Numbered from the stretch's first letter, positions 1-7,875 are shown. The stretch is 33,061 nt of DNA from Actinomadura sp. KC06 (GCF_004348735.1 NZ_SMKT01000102.1:1-33061); one strand, 5' to 3'. Program-made: numbers and translations. Notes: generated from the sequence alone by a model not told the origin.

Positions 1-34
1 CGCCCGCCCCGGCCCCGAGCACCGCGACCCTCAT
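1..34 (-). CDS. N-terminus of a Rossmann-fold NAD(P)- or FAD-binding protein (partial)
   Basis: Only the first 11 codons are in the window, and they read MRVAVLGAGAG. This is a beta strand followed by a GxGxxG-type dinucleotide-binding start, typical of NAD(P)-dependent dehydrogenases/reductases or FAD oxidoreductases. The ATG overlaps the TGA of the upstream enolase-superfamily gene (ATGA, 4 nt), the same translational coupling used elsewhere in this operon, so it is very probably the next gene of the same transcript. The exact family cannot be decided from 11 residues. Confidence 0.6.
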   Translation of the reverse strand, partial: MRVAVLGAGAG

Positions 35-1185
35 ACCCGGTACTTGTCGATCTTCGCGCGGTCGACCTCGATGCCGAGGCCGGGGCCGTCCGGCGTCATG
101 ACCTGCCCGTCGACGAAGCGGAACGGCTCGGTGATCAGGTCGTCGAGGTAGTAGATCCCGGCGATGTCGGGGCCGTCCGATCCGGCGGGCCTGGACACCG
201 GGCAGACGCTCGGCAGCGTGGCGATGCGCAGCGCGGCGCCCAGCTGGAGGTTGGCGGCGTTGCCGATGCCGGTCTCGATGGAGCCGCCGATGTCGCAGTA
301 CATGCCGAGTTCCTCGGCGATCTCGGCCTGCCGCCGCGCCCGGTAGAGGCCGCCGGGCTTGGTGACGTAGCAGGAGAAGCAGGCCGCCGCGTCGAGGTCG
401 TGCAGTTCCAGGATGTCGTGGACGGTCCAGGCCGACTCGTCCGCCATGACCGGGCTGTCGATCCGGGACGCCACCCGGGCCAGGTCCCGAGTGCCGGGCA
501 ACGGCTGCTCGCACAGCAGGATGCCGTGCTCCTCCTGCCGCCGGGTCACCTCGATCGCCTGGTGGACGGACGCGTACCCCTCGTTCCCGTCCACCCGGAT
601 CTTGACCTCGTCGCCGAGGCGGCGGCGGAGCTCGCGCACCAGCGTGACGTCGCGCTCGGGGTCCAGGCCGGTCTTGCACTTGATGGTCCGCGCGCCTTCG
701 GCGACGGCCTGCTCGGCCTCGTCGTAGCAGCGGTCCAGGTCCATGATGCCGAGCGAGTGCGCGACCTCGATGCCGTCGCGGTGCCGTCCGCCGAGCAGGG
801 TCGAGACGGGGACGCCGAGCGCCTTGCCCGCCGCGTCGTAGCAGGCGACGTCGATGGCGGCCTTGGCGTACGGGTGGCCCTTGACCACCTTGTCCATGCG
901 GGCGTGCAGCGCGCCGATGTCGGCGGGGTCGAGGCCGGTGACCGCGTGCCGGAGATGGTCCAGGACGATGTGCCGGACGGTCTCCGGCGTCTCCCCGTAG
1001 TACCGCATGTGGGCGCCGCCCCAGGTGCCCCCGGCGGGCGCCTCGCCCCAGCCGGTGACGCCCTCGTCGGTGGACAGCTCGACGATGGCGTGGTGCCCGA
1101 TGGGCGTGTTCATCTTCGAGGCCCAGTTGTGGTCGCGGCGGGCGGGCAGCCGCACCAGGTGGACCTGGATGTCGTTGATCTTCAA
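31..1185 (-). CDS. Enolase-superfamily enzyme, muconate-lactonizing/epimerase-like
   Basis: A 384-residue protein of mandelate racemase/muconate lactonizing enzyme type: N-terminal capping domain (about 1-130) and a C-terminal barrel. Visible catalytic residues are the K-x-K pair K169/K171, metal ligands D199, E226 and D249, and a second lysine K276 in the motif YVTKPGG. The two-lysine pattern fits the MLE subgroup (cycloisomerases, dipeptide epimerases, N-succinylamino acid racemases) rather than the Lys/His mandelate racemase subgroup. These enzymes abstract a proton alpha to a carboxylate; the substrate here is unknown. The start is TTG at 1185, with GGGGAG five bases upstream and 14 bp after the preceding gene. 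It is the fourth gene of the minus-strand operon that begins with the aldehyde dehydrogenase, and its stop overlaps the next start. Confidence 0.85.
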   Translation of the reverse strand: MKINDIQVHLVRLPARRDHNWASKMNTPIGHHAIVELSTDEGVTGWGEAPAGGTWGGAHMRYYGETPETVRHIVLDHLRHAVTGLDPADIGALHARMDKVVKGHPYAKAAIDVACYDAAGKALGVPVSTLLGGRHRDGIEVAHSLGIMDLDRCYDEAEQAVAEGARTIKCKTGLDPERDVTLVRELRRRLGDEVKIRVDGNEGYASVHQAIEVTRRQEEHGILLCEQPLPGTRDLARVASRIDSPVMADESAWTVHDILELHDLDAAACFSCYVTKPGGLYRARRQAEIAEELGMYCDIGGSIETGIGNAANLQLGAALRIATLPSVCPVSRPAGSDGPDIAGIYYLDDLITEPFRFVDGQVMTPDGPGLGIEVDRAKIDKYRV

Positions 1186-1199
1186 GGGGTCTCCCCGGG

Positions 1200-2201
1200 T
1201 CAGGGCGTGGACGGTTCGACTTCGACGAGCTCGATCTCATGGCCGTCGGGGTCGGCGACGTAGACGGTGTGTCCGTACGGGCCGGGCCCGGGGCCGCGCA
1301 CGATGCGGTGTCCGGCGGCGCGGGCGCGTCCGGCGAGCCCGTCGACGTCGCGCGCGGAGAAGCACAGGTGCTGCAGCGTGCCGCCCGCTCCGGTGCCGCC
1401 CTCGGTGAGGCCGAGCCCCTGGTGGGTGACCACCAGGCGGCGCCCGTCGCGGAAGTCCTCCCGCTTGCGGACGGTGAAGCCCAGCACGTTCGTGTAGAAG
1501 TCGACGGATGCGTCCAGGTCGACCGCCTCCAGCAGCAGGTGGTGGACCTGCAGGGCGCGCGGCGTCGCGGCCCGCTCCAGCCAGGACGCCACCTCGTCGC
1601 TGGTGGCCAGGACACCGAGGTAGTGCGCCCAGACGGCCTCGGCGGTGGCCGTCCACTCGGGCCGGACGGCGGCGATCGCGTCGGTGACCGCGACGACGTC
1701 GTAGTCGCGCAGGTACGCCTCGCGCAGCGTCGTCTCCACGCAGGCGTTGGCGGTGACGCCCGCCACGAACAGGCCCCGCACGCCGAGCATGTCCAGCAGC
1801 GACTGCAGCCGGGTCTCGTAGAACGCGCCGAACCTGTGCTTGGTGACGACGTAGGTGGGGTCGTCGGCGAGGTCGGCCAGCTCCTCGACGAACGCGGCGT
1901 CCCAGGAGCCCGACAGCGCGGACACGCGCTTGCGCTTGCTGGTGTGGGACGGCAGCACCTTGCGCGCCCGCGCGTTATCAGCTTCGAGGTGGACCTGCTT
2001 CGTCCAGATCACCGGCAGCCCCGCGGCGCGGAACGCCTCCGCCAGCCGCCTGACCGGCTCGATCGTGGCCTGGGCGGGCTTGACGTCCACGCCGGAGACG
2101 CCCAGCGTGCCCTCGTCGTGGACGAAGGCGTTCTGCATGTCGATCAGGAGCAGCGCCGTGTTCTCCGGGATGAGCGCGTCCAGCGCGTTCTCGCCGCTCA
2201 T
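1200..2201 (-). CDS. Fusion of isochorismatase-like cysteine hydrolase and VOC (glyoxalase-fold) domain
   Basis: 333 residues in two modules. Residues 1-200 are an isochorismatase-family hydrolase with the complete triad: D21 (LLLIDMQNAF), K121 (VVTKHRFGAF) and C154 (GVTANACVETT). Relatives include isochorismatases, nicotinamidases and N-carbamoylsarcosine amidohydrolase, which cleave vinyl ether, amide or carbamoyl bonds. Residues about 213-330 are a vicinal-oxygen-chelate domain (VHHLLLEAVD, LQHLCFSARD, DGHEIELVEVE) with likely metal ligands His, His and Glu. The two activities on one chain suggest consecutive steps on one intermediate, which is inference. The ATG at 2201 overlaps the TGA of the tautomerase gene by 4 nt. 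The usual isochorismatase length is about 200 residues, so the fusion is the odd feature. Confidence 0.85.
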   Translation of the reverse strand: MSGENALDALIPENTALLLIDMQNAFVHDEGTLGVSGVDVKPAQATIEPVRRLAEAFRAAGLPVIWTKQVHLEADNARARKVLPSHTSKRKRVSALSGSWDAAFVEELADLADDPTYVVTKHRFGAFYETRLQSLLDMLGVRGLFVAGVTANACVETTLREAYLRDYDVVAVTDAIAAVRPEWTATAEAVWAHYLGVLATSDEVASWLERAATPRALQVHHLLLEAVDLDASVDFYTNVLGFTVRKREDFRDGRRLVVTHQGLGLTEGGTGAGGTLQHLCFSARDVDGLAGRARAAGHRIVRGPGPGPYGHTVYVADPDGHEIELVEVEPSTP

Positions 2202-2392
2202 GCGTCGGTCCTGTCAGTGCCGAGGACGCCCGCGCGGGCCCAGTTCTCCTTCGGGTACTCCTGGATGGCCACGTGCAGCCCGTCCGGGCGCGCCCCCGCG
2301 TGCTCGACCATGGCGTCGGTGATGGCCTTGGCCAGCGCGCGTTTCTGGTCGACGGTGCGCCCCTCCCACAGGTGCACGGTGACGAACGGCAT
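2198..2392 (-). CDS. 4-oxalocrotonate tautomerase-like protein
   Basis: 64 residues, the usual size for this family, starting Met-Pro so that processing exposes the catalytic N-terminal Pro1. With Pro1 numbering, Arg11 is present, position 39 is His instead of the classical Arg, and Trp50 replaces Phe50. The enzyme may therefore act on something other than 2-hydroxymuconate. Members form small oligomers and catalyse keto-enol tautomerisation or related chemistry on unsaturated 2-oxo acids. AAGGAG lies seven bases before the ATG. It lies 45 bp downstream of the aldehyde dehydrogenase and overlaps the following hydrolase/VOC gene by 4 nt, so the genes are cotranscribed. Confidence 0.85.
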   Translation of the reverse strand: MPFVTVHLWEGRTVDQKRALAKAITDAMVEHAGARPDGLHVAIQEYPKENWARAGVLGTDRTDA

Positions 2393-2421
2393 CGGCGTTC
2401 TCCTTCGGATTTCGGTGGGTG

Positions 2422-2454
2422 CCAGAGGGTCGGGCGGTTACCAGAGGGTCGGGC
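2422..2454 (-). repeat. 19-bp tandem duplication across the aldehyde dehydrogenase stop codon
   Basis: CCAGAGGGTCGGGC occurs at 2422-2435 and again at 2441-2454, offset by 19 bp. The second copy encodes the last codons of the aldehyde dehydrogenase. The first lies just after its TAA stop (2438-2440). It looks like a small slippage duplication of the gene end, leaving a short untranslated duplicate between this gene and the tautomerase gene. Confidence 0.75.
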
Positions 2455-3913
2455 TGGAATCGAAGTTCAGGTGCTTGGTCTCGGTGAATTCGGCGATGCC
2501 CTCGACGCCCTGCTGGCGGCCCAGCCCCGACCTCTTGAACCCGCCGACCTCGGCCTCGCCGTAGAAGTGGTGGTAGGTGTTGATCCACACGGTGCCCGCG
2601 CTGACCGCGCGCCCGACCCGCCAGGCGCGGTCGAGGTCGGTGGTCCAGATTCCGGCCGCGAGCCCGAACTCGGTGTCCTCGGCGAGCGTGATCGCCTCGT
2701 CCTCGTCCGCGAAGCCCTGGACGGTCAGCACCGGCCCGAAGATCTCCTCCTGGACGAGCCGCGAGTCGCGCGCCAGCCCGCCGACCAGCGTCGGCGCGAC
2801 GAACGCGCCCTCGGGCAGGCCGCCGGGCAGCGCCGCCTCCGCCAGGATGCGGCCCTCCTTGCGGCCGAGCTCGATGTAGCCGTTCACCTCGCGCTGCTGG
2901 CCGCGCGACACCACCGGGCCGATCTGGGTGGACGGGTCCAGCGGGTCGCCGAGCCGCAGGGCGCGGGTCCGCTCGGCCAGCCGTCCGACGAACTCCTCGC
3001 GGACCGATTCCTCGACGAGCAACCGGCTGCCCGCGGTGCAGATCTGGCCGGTGGTGGTGAAGACCGCGTTGAGCGCGCCTTCGACGGCCTTGTCCATGCG
3101 GGCGTCGGCGAAGACGATGTTGGGCGACTTGCCGCCCAGCTCCAGCGACACCTTGCGCAGGTCGTCGGCCGCGCGCTTCATCACGCCCACGCCGGTGCCG
3201 GTCTCGCCGGTGAAGGCGATCATGTGCACGTCGGGATGGCCGACGAGCGCGTCGCCGGTGACGCCGCCCGAGCCGACCGCGCAGCCGAGGATCCCGTCCG
3301 GCAGGTCCGGGTCGGCCGCGAGCGGCGCCAGCGCCTCGACGGTGACGGCCGGGGTGAGGCTGGCGGGCTTCACGACGCAGGCGTTGCCGGCGGCCAGGGC
3401 CGGGGCGAGGGCCCGCACCAGCAGGACGAGCGGCCAGTTCCAGGGCGTGATGATCCCGACGACGCCGATCGGCTCGCGCAGCACCACGCCGTGGGCATGG
3501 TCGCCGAGCGCGATCGAGCGGCCGTAGAGGGTGCGGGCCATGCCCGCGTAGAACTCGACCATCTCGGCCGAGCTCAGCACCTCGCTCCGGGCCTCGCCGA
3601 TCGTCTTGCCCTGCTCGCGGGTGAGCAGGACGGCGAGCCTCTCCACGTTCGCGCGCAGCGCCTCGGCGTAGCGGAACAGGACCCGGGCGCGGATCGCGCC
3701 GTCGTTGCGCCACCGGGCGGTGCGGAACGCGTGGCGGGCGCGTCCCACCAGCTCCTCGACGTCGGCGGGCGTGGACGTGGCCAGCACCGCGACCGTCTCG
3801 CCGGTCGTCGGGTCTGTGGTGACCAGTTCCGGGCCGCCGGCGCGGAAGAAGGAGTGGTCCGCGGCGGGGAGCCGAAGCGGTGTCCAGTCCGGGCGGTGAG
3901 GGGTTTCGGACAT
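2438..3913 (-). CDS. NAD(P)-dependent aldehyde dehydrogenase
   Basis: A 491-residue ALDH-superfamily enzyme of normal length. The general base Glu is E258 in LELGGKSPNIVFA, and the nucleophile is C292 in GQICTAGSRLLV. The nucleotide-binding signature PWNWPLVLL is also visible. It oxidises an aldehyde to the acid with NAD(P)+; the substrate is not evident, and betaine, phenylacetaldehyde or semialdehyde types are all possible. I chose the ATG at 3913 because GGAAGGGA precedes it; an upstream in-frame ATG at 4009 would run back into the divergent promoter region. It is the first gene of the left-hand minus operon. The operator at 4036-4052 lies between it and the ABC transporter genes, so the aldehyde is probably an intermediate made from the imported compound. 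Confidence 0.9.
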   Translation of the reverse strand: MSETPHRPDWTPLRLPAADHSFFRAGGPELVTTDPTTGETVAVLATSTPADVEELVGRARHAFRTARWRNDGAIRARVLFRYAEALRANVERLAVLLTREQGKTIGEARSEVLSSAEMVEFYAGMARTLYGRSIALGDHAHGVVLREPIGVVGIITPWNWPLVLLVRALAPALAAGNACVVKPASLTPAVTVEALAPLAADPDLPDGILGCAVGSGGVTGDALVGHPDVHMIAFTGETGTGVGVMKRAADDLRKVSLELGGKSPNIVFADARMDKAVEGALNAVFTTTGQICTAGSRLLVEESVREEFVGRLAERTRALRLGDPLDPSTQIGPVVSRGQQREVNGYIELGRKEGRILAEAALPGGLPEGAFVAPTLVGGLARDSRLVQEEIFGPVLTVQGFADEDEAITLAEDTEFGLAAGIWTTDLDRAWRVGRAVSAGTVWINTYHHFYGEAEVGGFKRSGLGRQQGVEGIAEFTETKHLNFDSSPTLW

Positions 3914-4035
3914 GGGCTGATCCCTTCCGGGCGGATTCAGGACCGTCCGTAACGGCTTTGTTAACGATGCCTTGGGGGGTTGCCAACGTGTGGTTGCTGA
4001 CCTACACAATGCATATCACACATCAGGCCAGTGGT

Positions 4036-4052
4036 ACATGTCCTACCAGTTG
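4036..4052 (-). promoter_or_regulatory. Putative GntR/FCD operator, site D
   Basis: Read on the minus strand this is CAACTGGTAGGACATGT, with a GT-AGG-AC core. A second overlapping core lies to its left, giving the near-palindrome GGTACATGTCCTACC at 4033-4047. It matches site B at 15 of 17 positions by eye and lies between the divergent aldehyde dehydrogenase and binding-protein genes. I see no convincing -35/-10 pair here. Confidence 0.6.
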
Positions 4053-4102
4053 CGATGGAGACGTCCGATGTCTCCCCTGCACCCTGGCCGGAGAGAGGAA
4101 GC

Positions 4103-5215
4103 ATGGCCTTCCCACGTCCCCGCAAGCCGTCGCCCGACCGGACCGCCCCGACCCGCACCGACTCGCCCCGCCCGGCACCGACCCGTACAGCACCGACCTG
4201 CCGGACGGTTCCGACCCGCCGGACCGTTTCGCTCCATCGGGCGGCGCCTCGCCGGAAGGTGACCGCCGCCGCCGTGCTGCTGGCGGTCCTGGCGCCGGTC
4301 GCCGCCGGCTGCGCACGCGAGGGGACGGGGTCAGGCCCGGTCACGATCCTCGCCAACTGGTTCCCCCAGGCCGAACTGGGCGGCTACTTCCACGCGGCGG
4401 AGCAGAAGCCCGGTGAGGGGTCCAAGGAGCGGCCGATCAAGGTACTGCCCGGCGGGCCGGGCATCCAGACGATCCCCCAGGTCGCCGCGGGCAAGGCGGT
4501 CTTCGGGGTCGCGACCGGCGCGGACGACCTGCTCGTCGCGCGCCGCGAGGGCCTGCCGATCGTGGCGGTGTTCGCCCCGTTCCGGGCCAACATCACCTGC
4601 CTGACCGCGCACGCGGAGTCGGGCGTCAAGGGCTTCGCCGACCTGGACGGACGGCGGGTGGCCAAAGTGCAGAGCCGCCCCTGGTGGGAGTACCTCAAAC
4701 GGCACTACAAGCTGGACCGCGTCCAGGAGATCAACTACACGGGCTCGCTGGCGGCGTTCAAGAAGGACAAGGGGCTCGTCCAGCAGTGCTACGTGACGTC
4801 CGAGCCGTTCTACCTCAAGCGCGACGGCGTCCCGGTCACCACGCTGTCGATCTCCGACCAGGGCGGCTACGCCGCGTACAGCAACGTGCTGTTCACGACC
4901 GAGGAGACCATCAAGCGCGACCCGGACCTGGTCCGGTCGGTGGTGGCGCGGGTCGCGCGCGGCTGGAGCGCCTTCAGCGCCGACCCGGCGACCGGCAAGC
5001 AGGCGATCCTCGCCGCCAACAAGGACACCGATCCCGGCGTCGTCGACTTCGCCGCGCAGGTGATGCGGTCCGGGCGCTGGGTCTCCTCCCCTCCCGGCTC
5101 GATGTCCGAGGCGCAGTGGCTGCGGATCCGCGACCAGGTCGCCGAGGCGGGGCTCGTCCCGCGCTCCACCGACGTGAAGGGGGCCTTCACGACCCAGTTC
5201 CTGCCGACCAAGTGA
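4103..5215 (+). CDS. ABC transporter substrate-binding lipoprotein, NMT1/THI5-like (first paralogue)
   Basis: About 370 residues. After an unusual Pro/Thr/Arg-rich N-terminus (residues 8-45) comes a signal segment (RRKVTAAAVLLAVLAPVAAGC) whose lipobox-like end puts the lipidated Cys at residue 70. The mature part has the fold signature of the NMT1/THI5-like and nitrate/taurine-type binding proteins (NWFPQAELGGYF, GGPGIQTIPQV). It should sit on the outer membrane face and deliver a small ligand, possibly a pyrimidine-like heterocycle as for the ThiY branch. The ATG at 4103 has GAGAGGAAG just upstream; a GTG at 4031 would overlap the operator. A paralogue lies at 6861-7829. Confidence 0.85.
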   Translation: MAFPRPRKPSPDRTAPTRTDSPRPAPTRTAPTCRTVPTRRTVSLHRAAPRRKVTAAAVLLAVLAPVAAGCAREGTGSGPVTILANWFPQAELGGYFHAAEQKPGEGSKERPIKVLPGGPGIQTIPQVAAGKAVFGVATGADDLLVARREGLPIVAVFAPFRANITCLTAHAESGVKGFADLDGRRVAKVQSRPWWEYLKRHYKLDRVQEINYTGSLAAFKKDKGLVQQCYVTSEPFYLKRDGVPVTTLSISDQGGYAAYSNVLFTTEETIKRDPDLVRSVVARVARGWSAFSADPATGKQAILAANKDTDPGVVDFAAQVMRSGRWVSSPPGSMSEAQWLRIRDQVAEAGLVPRSTDVKGAFTTQFLPTK

Positions 5216-5268
5216 CCGATGTCCCACCCGTAACAGGAGATCAACTCCAGAAAGGCGGTGTACGGCTC

Positions 5269-6048
5269 ATGGCCCATCAGGAGGCATCCCCGCCCCCGGC
5301 CGAGGTGTCCGCAGCCGCACGGCTCCGCGTGCGCGCGGTGGCCAAGACCTTCCCGAACGGGACCGAGGCGCTCGCCCCAGTCGATCTCGACATGGCCGAG
5401 GGCGAGTTCGTGAGCCTGCTCGGCCCGTCCGGCTGCGGGAAGTCGACCCTGCTGCGCATCATCGCCGGGCTGACCGAGCCCAGCGCGGGAACGGTCGAAC
5501 TCCCCGACGAGCACCGCAGGGCGTTCGTGTTCCAGGACCCGACGCTGCTGCCGTGGCGGACCGTGGAACGCAACGCCCGGCTGCTCCTCGAACTGGAAGG
5601 CGTCCCGAAGGAGGAAAGGGTCGAACGCGCCGCGGCGGCGCTGAAGATGGTCGGCCTCGCCGGCTTCGAGAAGTCCTACCCGCGCAACCTGTCGGGCGGC
5701 ATGCGGATGCGGCTGTCGCTGGCCAGGGCGCTCGCGCTGCGCCCGAAGTTCTTCCTGATGGACGAGCCGTTCTCGGCGCTCGATGAGATCACCCGCGAGA
5801 CCCTCCAGGACGAGCTGCTGCGCATCTGGGGCGCCGAGGGGTTCACCTCGGTCTTCGTCACCCACAACCTGTACGAGGCGATCTACCTCTCGCACCGGGT
5901 GGTCGTGATGTCGCCGCGCCCCGGCCGGGTCGAGCGGATCTTCGAGATCCCCTTCGAGTACCCCCGCTCCCCCACCCTGCGCGAAACCCCGGAGTTCTCG
6001 GCGCTCGGCGCCGAGGTCGCCGCCTGCCTGAGGGAGGTCTCCCGTTGA
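5269..6048 (+). CDS. ABC transporter ATP-binding protein (NitT/TauT/ThiZ type)
   Basis: 259 residues with a complete nucleotide-binding domain: Walker A GPSGCGKST at 52-60, Q-loop VFQDPTLLPWRTV, signature NLSGGMRMRLSLARAL, Walker B FFLMDEPFSALDE and H-loop FVTHNLYEA. It energises import through the permease encoded next. The ATG at 5269 lies about 13 bases after AAAGGCGG, a somewhat long spacing. The gene lies 53 bp after the first binding-protein gene, and its TGA overlaps the TTG start of the permease gene by 4 nt, so ATPase and permease are translationally coupled. Confidence 0.92.
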   Translation: MAHQEASPPPAEVSAAARLRVRAVAKTFPNGTEALAPVDLDMAEGEFVSLLGPSGCGKSTLLRIIAGLTEPSAGTVELPDEHRRAFVFQDPTLLPWRTVERNARLLLELEGVPKEERVERAAAALKMVGLAGFEKSYPRNLSGGMRMRLSLARALALRPKFFLMDEPFSALDEITRETLQDELLRIWGAEGFTSVFVTHNLYEAIYLSHRVVVMSPRPGRVERIFEIPFEYPRSPTLRETPEFSALGAEVAACLREVSR

Positions 6049-6836
6049 ACAGCAAGATCGTGCGCACCGCCGGCCCGCCGGCGCTGGTGTTCGTCCTGGT
6101 CGTCGGCGGCTGGTGGCTGCTGTCGGCGACCGTGTACGGCTCGACGAACTACCTGCTGCCGCGTCCGAACGCGGTGTACCAGGCCGCCGTCGACAACGCC
6201 GGGACGCTGCTGTCCGGCCTGCGGATCACCTTCGTGGAGGCGGCGGCCGGGTTCCTGCTCGCCATCGTCGTCGGGATGGTCGGCGCGATCGTGATGAGCC
6301 TGGCCAAGCCGCTGGAGCGCAGCTTCTACCCGTACGCGGTGCTGCTGCAGACCGTCCCGATCGTCGCGGTCGCGCCGGTGATCGTGCTGTGGTTCGGCTA
6401 CAACCAGACCTCGGTGATCGTGATCTCGTTCATGATCTCGGTGTTCCCGATCCTCAGCAACACGCTGCTGGGGCTGCTGTCGGCCGACCGCAACCACCTC
6501 GACCTGTTCCGCATGCACACGGCGACCCGCCGGGTGCAGTTCCTCAAGCTGCGGCTGCCCGGCGCGCTGCCCAACATCTTCGCCGGGCTGCGCGTCTCGG
6601 CCGGGCTGTCGGTGATCGGCGCGATCGTCGGCGAATTCATCATCGGCTCCGGCGGCCAGGAGGGCGGCCTCGGCGTGAAGGTGATCTTCGCGCAGTCCCG
6701 GCTGGCGACCGCGCTGCTGTTCGCGGAAGTGCTGGCGGCGACGCTGCTGGGCTTCGCGTTCTTCCTCACCGTGTCCGTCCTCGGCAACCGGCTGCTGCGC
6801 TCCTGGCACGAGTCCGCCATGCGCGACGACGCCTGA
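6045..6836 (+). CDS. ABC transporter permease (NitT/TauT/ThiX type)
   Basis: 263 residues with about six hydrophobic segments, beginning with ALVFVLVVGGWWLLSATV. The cytoplasmic EAA-type loop that contacts the ATPase is visible near residues 165-200 (RLPGALPNIFAGLRVSAG). It forms the membrane channel of the importer, probably as a homodimer because only one permease gene is present. The TTG start at 6045 is supported by GGGAGGT seven bases upstream and by the TTGA overlap with the ATPase stop. The second binding-protein gene follows after 24 bp. Confidence 0.92.
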   Translation: MNSKIVRTAGPPALVFVLVVGGWWLLSATVYGSTNYLLPRPNAVYQAAVDNAGTLLSGLRITFVEAAAGFLLAIVVGMVGAIVMSLAKPLERSFYPYAVLLQTVPIVAVAPVIVLWFGYNQTSVIVISFMISVFPILSNTLLGLLSADRNHLDLFRMHTATRRVQFLKLRLPGALPNIFAGLRVSAGLSVIGAIVGEFIIGSGGQEGGLGVKVIFAQSRLATALLFAEVLAATLLGFAFFLTVSVLGNRLLRSWHESAMRDDA

Positions 6837-6860
6837 GCCGACCACCGAAAGGGACTCCTC

Positions 6861-7829
6861 ATGAAGAAGATGGGCATCAAGGCCGTCGCCGCGGTGGCGT
6901 TGCTCGCCGCGTCCGCCGGATGCGCCGGGCAGGCCGCGGGCGGCGCGGGGACGAAGGACCCCGTCATCCTGACCAACTGGTTCGCCCAGGCCGAGCAGGG
7001 CGGCTACTGGCAGGCCGCGGCCGAGCAGCCCGCCAAGGGCGACGGCGTCACCATCAACGTCAAGCAGGGCGGGCCGAGCATCCAGACGATCCCGCAGGTC
7101 ACGTCCGGGCAGGCCACGTTCGGCGTGGGCAACGCCGACGAGGTGCTGGTCGCCCGCAAGAACGGGCTGCCCATCGTGGCCGTCGCCGCGGGCTTCGACA
7201 CCAACCTGCAGTGCATGATGTTCCACAAGCCGGCGGGCATCAAGACGTTCAAGGACCTGAACGGCCACATGGTCGCCCGCACGCCCAGCCCCTACTGGGA
7301 CTTCCTCAAGCACCGGTACGGCCTGAGCAAGGTGAAGGAGATCAACAACACCGGTTCGCTCGCCGACTACAAGCGGCAGCAGGGCTTCGTCCAGCAGTGC
7401 TTCGTCACGTCCGAGCCGTACACGGCGCGCAAGGAGGGCGTGACGGACTTCGCGATGCTCAGCGTGGCCAAGGACGGCGGCTACAACCCCTACGGCAACC
7501 TGCTCTTCACCACCGAACGCGTGATCAACGAGAATCCGGAGCTGGTGAAGCAGGTGGTCGCGGCGGTCGTGCAGGGCTGGAAGAACTTCAACTCCGACCC
7601 GAGCAAGGCCAAGGCGCTCATCCAGAAGACCAACCCGGACAGCGTCCCGGACGCGTTCGACTTCGCCGCCAAGACGATCAGGGAGGGCGGCTACCTGGGC
7701 GACAAGCCCGGCTCGATGACCGACGAGCGGTGGAAGACCCTGCGCGACCAGCTCGGGGAGGCCGGCGTCGTGCCGAAGGACTTCGACTACGGCAAGGCGT
7801 TCAGCACGAAGTACCTGCCCGAGGGATGA
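6861..7829 (+). CDS. ABC transporter substrate-binding lipoprotein, NMT1/THI5-like (second paralogue)
   Basis: 322 residues with a short classical lipoprotein signal (MKKMGIKAVAAVALLAASAGC), lipidated Cys at 21. The mature sequence closely parallels the first binding protein: NWFAQAEQGGYW versus NWFPQAELGGYF, GGPSIQTIPQV versus GGPGIQTIPQV, and FVQQCFVTSEPY versus LVQQCYVTSEPF. Both keep LFTTE and PGSM motifs in the C-terminal half. It lacks the long N-terminal Pro/Thr/Arg region. AAAGGGA precedes the ATG. One permease/ATPase pair with two binding proteins suggests that either ligand range or affinity is split between them. The gene ends at a strong inverted repeat. Confidence 0.9.
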   Translation: MKKMGIKAVAAVALLAASAGCAGQAAGGAGTKDPVILTNWFAQAEQGGYWQAAAEQPAKGDGVTINVKQGGPSIQTIPQVTSGQATFGVGNADEVLVARKNGLPIVAVAAGFDTNLQCMMFHKPAGIKTFKDLNGHMVARTPSPYWDFLKHRYGLSKVKEINNTGSLADYKRQQGFVQQCFVTSEPYTARKEGVTDFAMLSVAKDGGYNPYGNLLFTTERVINENPELVKQVVAAVVQGWKNFNSDPSKAKALIQKTNPDSVPDAFDFAAKTIREGGYLGDKPGSMTDERWKTLRDQLGEAGVVPKDFDYGKAFSTKYLPEG

Positions 7830-7832
7830 GCA

Positions 7833-7875
7833 CCGGCGGCCCCGGCGTCCGAGCGGGGACGACCGGGGCCGCCGG
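7833..7875. terminator. Inverted repeat between convergent genes, probable bidirectional terminator
   Basis: CCGGCGGCCCCGG (7833-7845) and CCGGGGCCGCCGG (7863-7875) are perfect 13-bp complementary arms around a 17-nt loop. They lie just after the stop of the second binding-protein gene and before the 3' end of the convergent SDR gene. There is no T-tract, as is usual for GC-rich actinomycete terminators. A partial third copy follows at 7881-7895. Confidence 0.65.

Noticed and set aside
3959..3986. TTGGCA/TTAACA on the minus strand as the aldehyde dehydrogenase promoter
   Set aside because: The spacing is acceptable (16 bp) but the -10 matches the consensus at only two of six positions, so I did not list it as a feature.
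4031..4102. GTG 4031 as the start of the first binding protein
   Set aside because: It lacks a ribosome site and would place operator D inside the coding sequence. ATG 4103 has GAGAGGAAG.
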